Assembly (NCBI RefSeq): GCF_000005505.3
Contig: NC_016131.3
Location: 24,543,001 to 24,607,000, forward strand
Direction: 5' to 3'
From: Brachypodium distachyon
Taxonomy: Eukaryota; Streptophyta; Magnoliopsida; Poales; Poaceae
Length of the DNA: 64,000 nucleotides
Shown here: positions 60,400-64,000 of the stretch, piece after piece
How positions within the stretch are numbered: position 1 is the stretch's first letter
Layout of the letters: every line of letters begins with the position of its first letter
Translations under genes and position numbers: made by a program
The notes under the pieces: generated by a model
What the model was told of the DNA's origin: nothing
Databases searched by the model: none
What the model saw: only the letters and a program-made list of their open reading frames with translations

Positions 60400-62868
60400 T
60401 TAAGTCAGTCCTTTTTGAATTTGCTTGTCGACGCGCCAGCGTGGGTCACCATCGGGCAGTTGGATCGACTGCAGGTAAGTACTCACCGCGTGGAGTGCTT
60501 CTTCAGTAATCCCAAGCGTCGTGTCGTCGCGATCATCTGCCGACATGATGCTTGAGGAGAGATCACGACCCGCTTTATAGAAACGAGACCTGCGATGAGC
60601 GTTTCGGAGAGGGAAGGCGCTTATGTCCGAAGTGTCGGATGATTCTGGCCGAGCCTTCTCAGATGCTTGCAGTTCCTCTTCTATCTTTTTAAGTTTGTAA
60701 ATACCGTGCGCCAAAGCTAACACGAACGTCGACTCAACGCCAGAGTTGGTCTGGACTAGGCTGAATTCATCCAGGGGATCCGGGTCAGCACTGAAAAACT
60801 CTGTGAGTTTCCCAAACGACTCCGGCACCGACTCATCAGGGAACATCTTCCCAAACAAGCCGGTGAGTACCCTGGAAGCTTGCTGGAGACCAGTCGCCAC
60901 TTCCGAACTGACGTTCTCCACAGCATCAGTTACCTTGTCGAGTGAATCCTCACTCGAAGTCAAAAGACTCGACAAGGAAAGCAGGCCTACAAAAGAGCCA
61001 AAAATGTTCATATAGAACATTCGAAAGGGTGAAATCAATCCCGACAGTTTTACCTGTAAGGGGGCCGAGGACTCCGCTGAGTCGATCGACTCGCGCCTTC
61101 TCGTTCTCGGCTTTTTGGAGAGAAAGGCATCTGAAGCTTCTCGCGCAAGACGCTTCACAGCCTCTATCTTCTCCGCCGACTCCCTGGACAGATCAGCGAG
61201 CTTCTGTTCCAAATTCTTGGACTGAAGTTCAGCGGCATCTTTGAGGGAGTTAGCCTGAGAAAGGAGATGTACACAACACACAACAAGATTAGCTGTTGTC
61301 GACTCTGGAAAGAAATTGAGTCAAGTATTTTACCCTGAGCGGATCGCAGCTCCTGCCGGCTTTGCTCCAACTCTCGACGGAGTTTATCGCGTTTAGCCAT
61401 TACCTCTTCAGATTGATCGACAAACTCCTTTATGGAGCAGACGATCGGCTGCAAGTATCTTAGAGTCAACATCTGACTCACACTCATAAGAAATTTCCTC
61501 ATTCGCGAATCGTTGAACAGGCGCTGGCCTGCCTGTCTTGGTCTTCTTAGCTGAGGGAGGAGGAGACGAAGTCACAGCGGTTGGACCTTCAACTCCGTCG
61601 ATTGGTCGCTGGTCTTTGGGTCTGACTCCCTGCTGCGCTTCCTCGTCGTCTCCAGGACAACTTCTTCGGCCTCGGAGTCTTTTACCTAAACTGGCGACTC
61701 CGAGGACTCGTCAGCCAGTTCTTCCTCCCCAGCAGGTGGAGGCTGACTCGAAGGATCTTTGAGTCCCTACGATCAACGAACTGGTCAACAAAATTCAAGC
61801 GCAAATTAAGCGGCTGAAATATAGAAATTACCTCCTCTCTCGACTTGTCAGGGCCGTATGGGATTGCCGGCGAGTCAATGTTGCACGGAGCCGCGCCGGT
61901 CAGGTTCGTCAACCTTGCACCCAGGACTCCACTTCTTTTCAAGATAGTTCTTCCGCGTTCACTAGAGTGGGGTTTCCGAGTCCTTCGTAGGACCACATCG
62001 GGTGAACGCGAGCCTGCAGCGGCTGGATCCTCATCCTGAGGAATAGAGCAATCAGGTGAATACCTGTCAGCCCCTGCCCCATGAGAGAGAGCATCCCTGC
62101 CATCAGGGATCCTACCTCCGACTCCTCTGCTGGTGACAGTTCGTGGTTCCATGCTTCCGTCTTCTTTACATTCTTCTTGATTGAGAAGGCAGGGAGATTT
62201 TGGTCGGCCCCCGAGGTTTCATCCTGGACATAGAACCATTTCGACCTCAAGCTTTGCACCGATTTGCGCTGCTGGAGGGAAAAGTATTTGGCGTCGGATC
62301 TCACCTGAAAGTTGACGCTCCCGACGGCGTCAGCCTTCTGGCCTTTGATCATGAAGATCCGCTTCCAAAGCCCCTAATGTAGGCTTACTCCCAAGTAACA
62401 TTCACACAGCGTGATGAAGCACGCAACGTGCAAATAAGAGTTGTGAGGGAGATCGTGAAGTTGCGGCCCATAGGCTAACAGCATGGCACGGAAAAAGGCG
62501 TGAAGGGGGAAAGAAAAGCCCCCTCAACACATAGTCGATGAAGATAAACCGCTCACCTAGCAAAGGCCGTGGGTACTCATTCTTAGCCGGGAAACGAACC
62601 CCGTCAGGACCTCCTAGCAACAAGCCCTCATCCTGCAATTCCAGGATCTTGGGGCGCTAATTGGTCACGGCCGGCTAGGGAATGGGCCCCTTGCCGGCAT
62701 CTCCCTTGCCGGCGTCGTTCTTGGAACTTGTGGCTTTGGTCCTGCCCATCTCCGGAGGGTGTGAGTTTCTCGGTCGCTAAGGAACTCGCGAAGAGCCTTT
62801 TGCTGTGGAGGCAGAAAGCTTGGGCGCTTGTGATTGGGTCGGGAGGAAAGAAGAAGGGTAAAAGGCAT
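60400..62868 (-). pseudogene. 'Putative gypsy type transposon' domain protein (PF04195-like), decayed
   Basis: The minus strand encodes an N-terminal basic leader (62868-62670) and then the conserved domain with FFRAMLLAYGPQLHDLPHNS, ACFITLCECYLGV, KSKWFYVQDE-like residues and LTGIHLIALFLRMRIQPLQ. The C-terminal half is coiled-coil (61500-61080: EEVMAKRDKLRRELEQSRQE; LADLSRESAEKIEAVKRLAR) and ends in an acidic tail with the stop at 60400. A TAG stop interrupts the domain at the usual HWGLWKRIF position (near 62376), and several frame changes separate the segments. Proteins of this kind are widespread in grass repeats. Their biochemical role is not known to me. Confidence 0.65.
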
Positions 62869-63462
62869 TACCTATCCACCCTCCTCGTTATATAAGCCGA
62901 ACCCTGGCAAAGGATCCGTGCCGCAAGATCCTTATCTTGGCCACGTGTCTCACATCAATCGGGATACGAAACGGTGAAAATGGAAACGACCGCCTACATT
63001 TCAGGCGCGAGAATCAATGGAATCATTATTATGCCTTATTTACTACGCGAAGTGTGATCGTTTCTCCACTGACGCACGCCAACAGTGCATCTAGCTGTCA
63101 GGCTAGGCTGCGCACCCAATCACATCGGCTGATCAAACGGCTCTTCACCTTCAACAGGTACGTCATCCATGGCGAAATCTAACTCGAATATCATGACTTG
63201 AAACCATCTTTCCTATGGGATAATTGAGTTTATTATAAGACGTTAAGACTCGCCTCGAGTCTCACTTGTGAATACAAGGACTCTCATTCGAGTCACTTAC
63301 TAACCAGCGGTTGGTTTCTTTTGATTAAAGACTTCGCACAGTCAGTTTTTGGTTATCTTTACCTAGACAGGTAAAACCAGGTCAACAACCTTGACATAAA
63401 CAGTCGATTTCGTATAGTCGACACAACTGAGTCGCATCAGCTGTGTCACCTCAGTTATTTGT
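62869..63462. other. Upstream flank of the decayed transposon gene
   Basis: No further gene is supported. A TATA-like TTATATAAG at about 62889 (plus-strand reading; CTTATATAA on the minus strand) lies just upstream of the minus-strand leader and may have been its promoter. The rest is rich in GACTC/GAGTC motifs, for example near 63240-63300. Confidence 0.4.
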
Positions 63463-63686
63463 GCTGATTGCATGACAGTAAGCCTCATGGATTTCATCCA
63501 TAGAGCCTGGAGCCACACCAGCTACGTCGCTCTAGTTAATCCATGCTCATTGCATGAAGATAAGTCTCATGGGTCATTCCATCGAGCCTGAAATCGCATC
63601 AACTGCGGCATTTCAGATTATCCATGCTCATGGCATGAAGATAAGACTCAAAGGTTCTCTGTCGGGCCTGAAATCGTACCAGCTAC
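63463..63686. repeat. Imperfect tandem repeats of about 80 bp
   Basis: Three diverged units begin near 63463, 63546 and 63628 with TGCTSATKGCATGAMRRTAA and continue with GAGCCTGRARYC and CATCAGCT-like blocks. They end directly at the CACTA terminus at 63687. Confidence 0.7.
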
Positions 63687-64000
63687 CACTGCTACACAAA
63701 TAGCTACCAGTGGCGGTCAAAAAAAGAGGTTGGTGGCGGGGCCCCGCCACCAACCATGCGTCACTGGTGTTCCGACCAGCACTGGCGTTGTTTTAACCCG
63801 CCATTGGTGCTCCGACCAGCACTGGCCGTTATTGTATCACCGTCACTGGTAACCATTTTCGGTATTAAAAAAAAAGCAAGCTACGAGCCTGCTTTTTTCA
63901 CATTTTCATCGCCGTGAAACAAATCAGAGATCTATAGAGAGGTAAAACCTGCCTGATTAATCAATTAATTAGGGAGAACCAGAGAGAGGCAACGAAACAA
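63687..64000 (+). mobile_element. CACTA transposon, left terminus, continues past the window
   Basis: CACTGCTACACAAATAGC at 63687 is a CACTA-type end (CACTRCTACA). It is followed by subterminal repeats CCAGTGGCGG (63707), CGCCACCAACC, and GACCAGCACTGGC twice (63774 and 63813). The element runs off the right edge, so its coding content and partner terminus are not visible. Confidence 0.75.

Noticed and set aside
1..64000. CRISPR arrays, operons, tRNA or rRNA genes, organellar insertions
   Set aside because: No regularly spaced direct repeats, no recognisable tRNA or rRNA sequence and no plastid or mitochondrial gene were seen on either strand by eye. A tRNAscan or organelle BLAST search would settle this.

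Overview
This window looks like nuclear DNA from a grass. I infer a Pooideae, Triticeae-like genome from the density and nesting of transposons, the Stowaway elements with CTCCCTCCG ends, the long TGTAACATCCC-type LTRs, and two plant genes with grass-like protein sequence. Nothing prokaryotic or organellar is present. Only two host loci are convincing. One is a plastid-type folate-biopterin transporter family gene (two exons, 21316-24463, + strand). The other is a cellulose synthase (CesA) gene (+ strand exons from 40720 to 44754). Almost everything else is transposable-element sequence, much of it assignable from target-site duplications (TSDs) that can be read directly.

Layout. 1-6100: AT-rich sequence with a 157-bp hAT MITE, then an A/C-biased tract split by a 2.7-kb solo LTR (copy A). 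6100-20820: a large Mutator-like region. It carries a broken FAR1-type transposase and two inverted copies of a plant-mobile-domain-like gene, is unusually dense in the tetramer GTAC, and is split by a second solo LTR (copy B, TSD CTTCC) and an LTR fragment. 20940-24480: the transporter gene. 24480-33300: intergenic sequence with a Stowaway MITE, a 462-bp hAT element (TSD GAAAATAC), unclassified repeats, a gypsy-type LTR and a 5'-truncated LINE with a 14-bp TSD. 33309-37903: a non-autonomous hAT element (TSD GGATCAAT) that hosts a nested PIF/Harbinger element (TSD TTC) with both transposase and MYB/SANT genes. 38553-39606: half of a second Harbinger element.

39606-44754: the CesA locus. Its first three exons (start codon, RING-type zinc finger, variable region) lie inverted on the minus strand and are damaged. 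Exons 4-14, which encode the whole catalytic core and all eight membrane helices, are intact on the plus strand. A copy of intron 3 and the end of exon 3 sits at both edges of the inverted block, in opposite orientations.

46050-64000: nested LTR retrotransposons. A minus-strand chromovirus (3' LTR, integrase with chromodomain, RT fragment) is broken up by a plus-strand gypsy element (LTR-gag-RT), a CACTA end and LTR debris. One LTR contains a clean 1037-bp solo LTR (TSD TCAGT). A decayed 'putative gypsy type transposon' gene follows, and another CACTA terminus runs off the right edge.

The host genes do not form a pathway with each other. I did not find a new multi-gene system. The most unusual items are the inverted CesA 5' exons, the duplicated CesA splice acceptor and the GTAC-dense DNA of the Mutator-like region.
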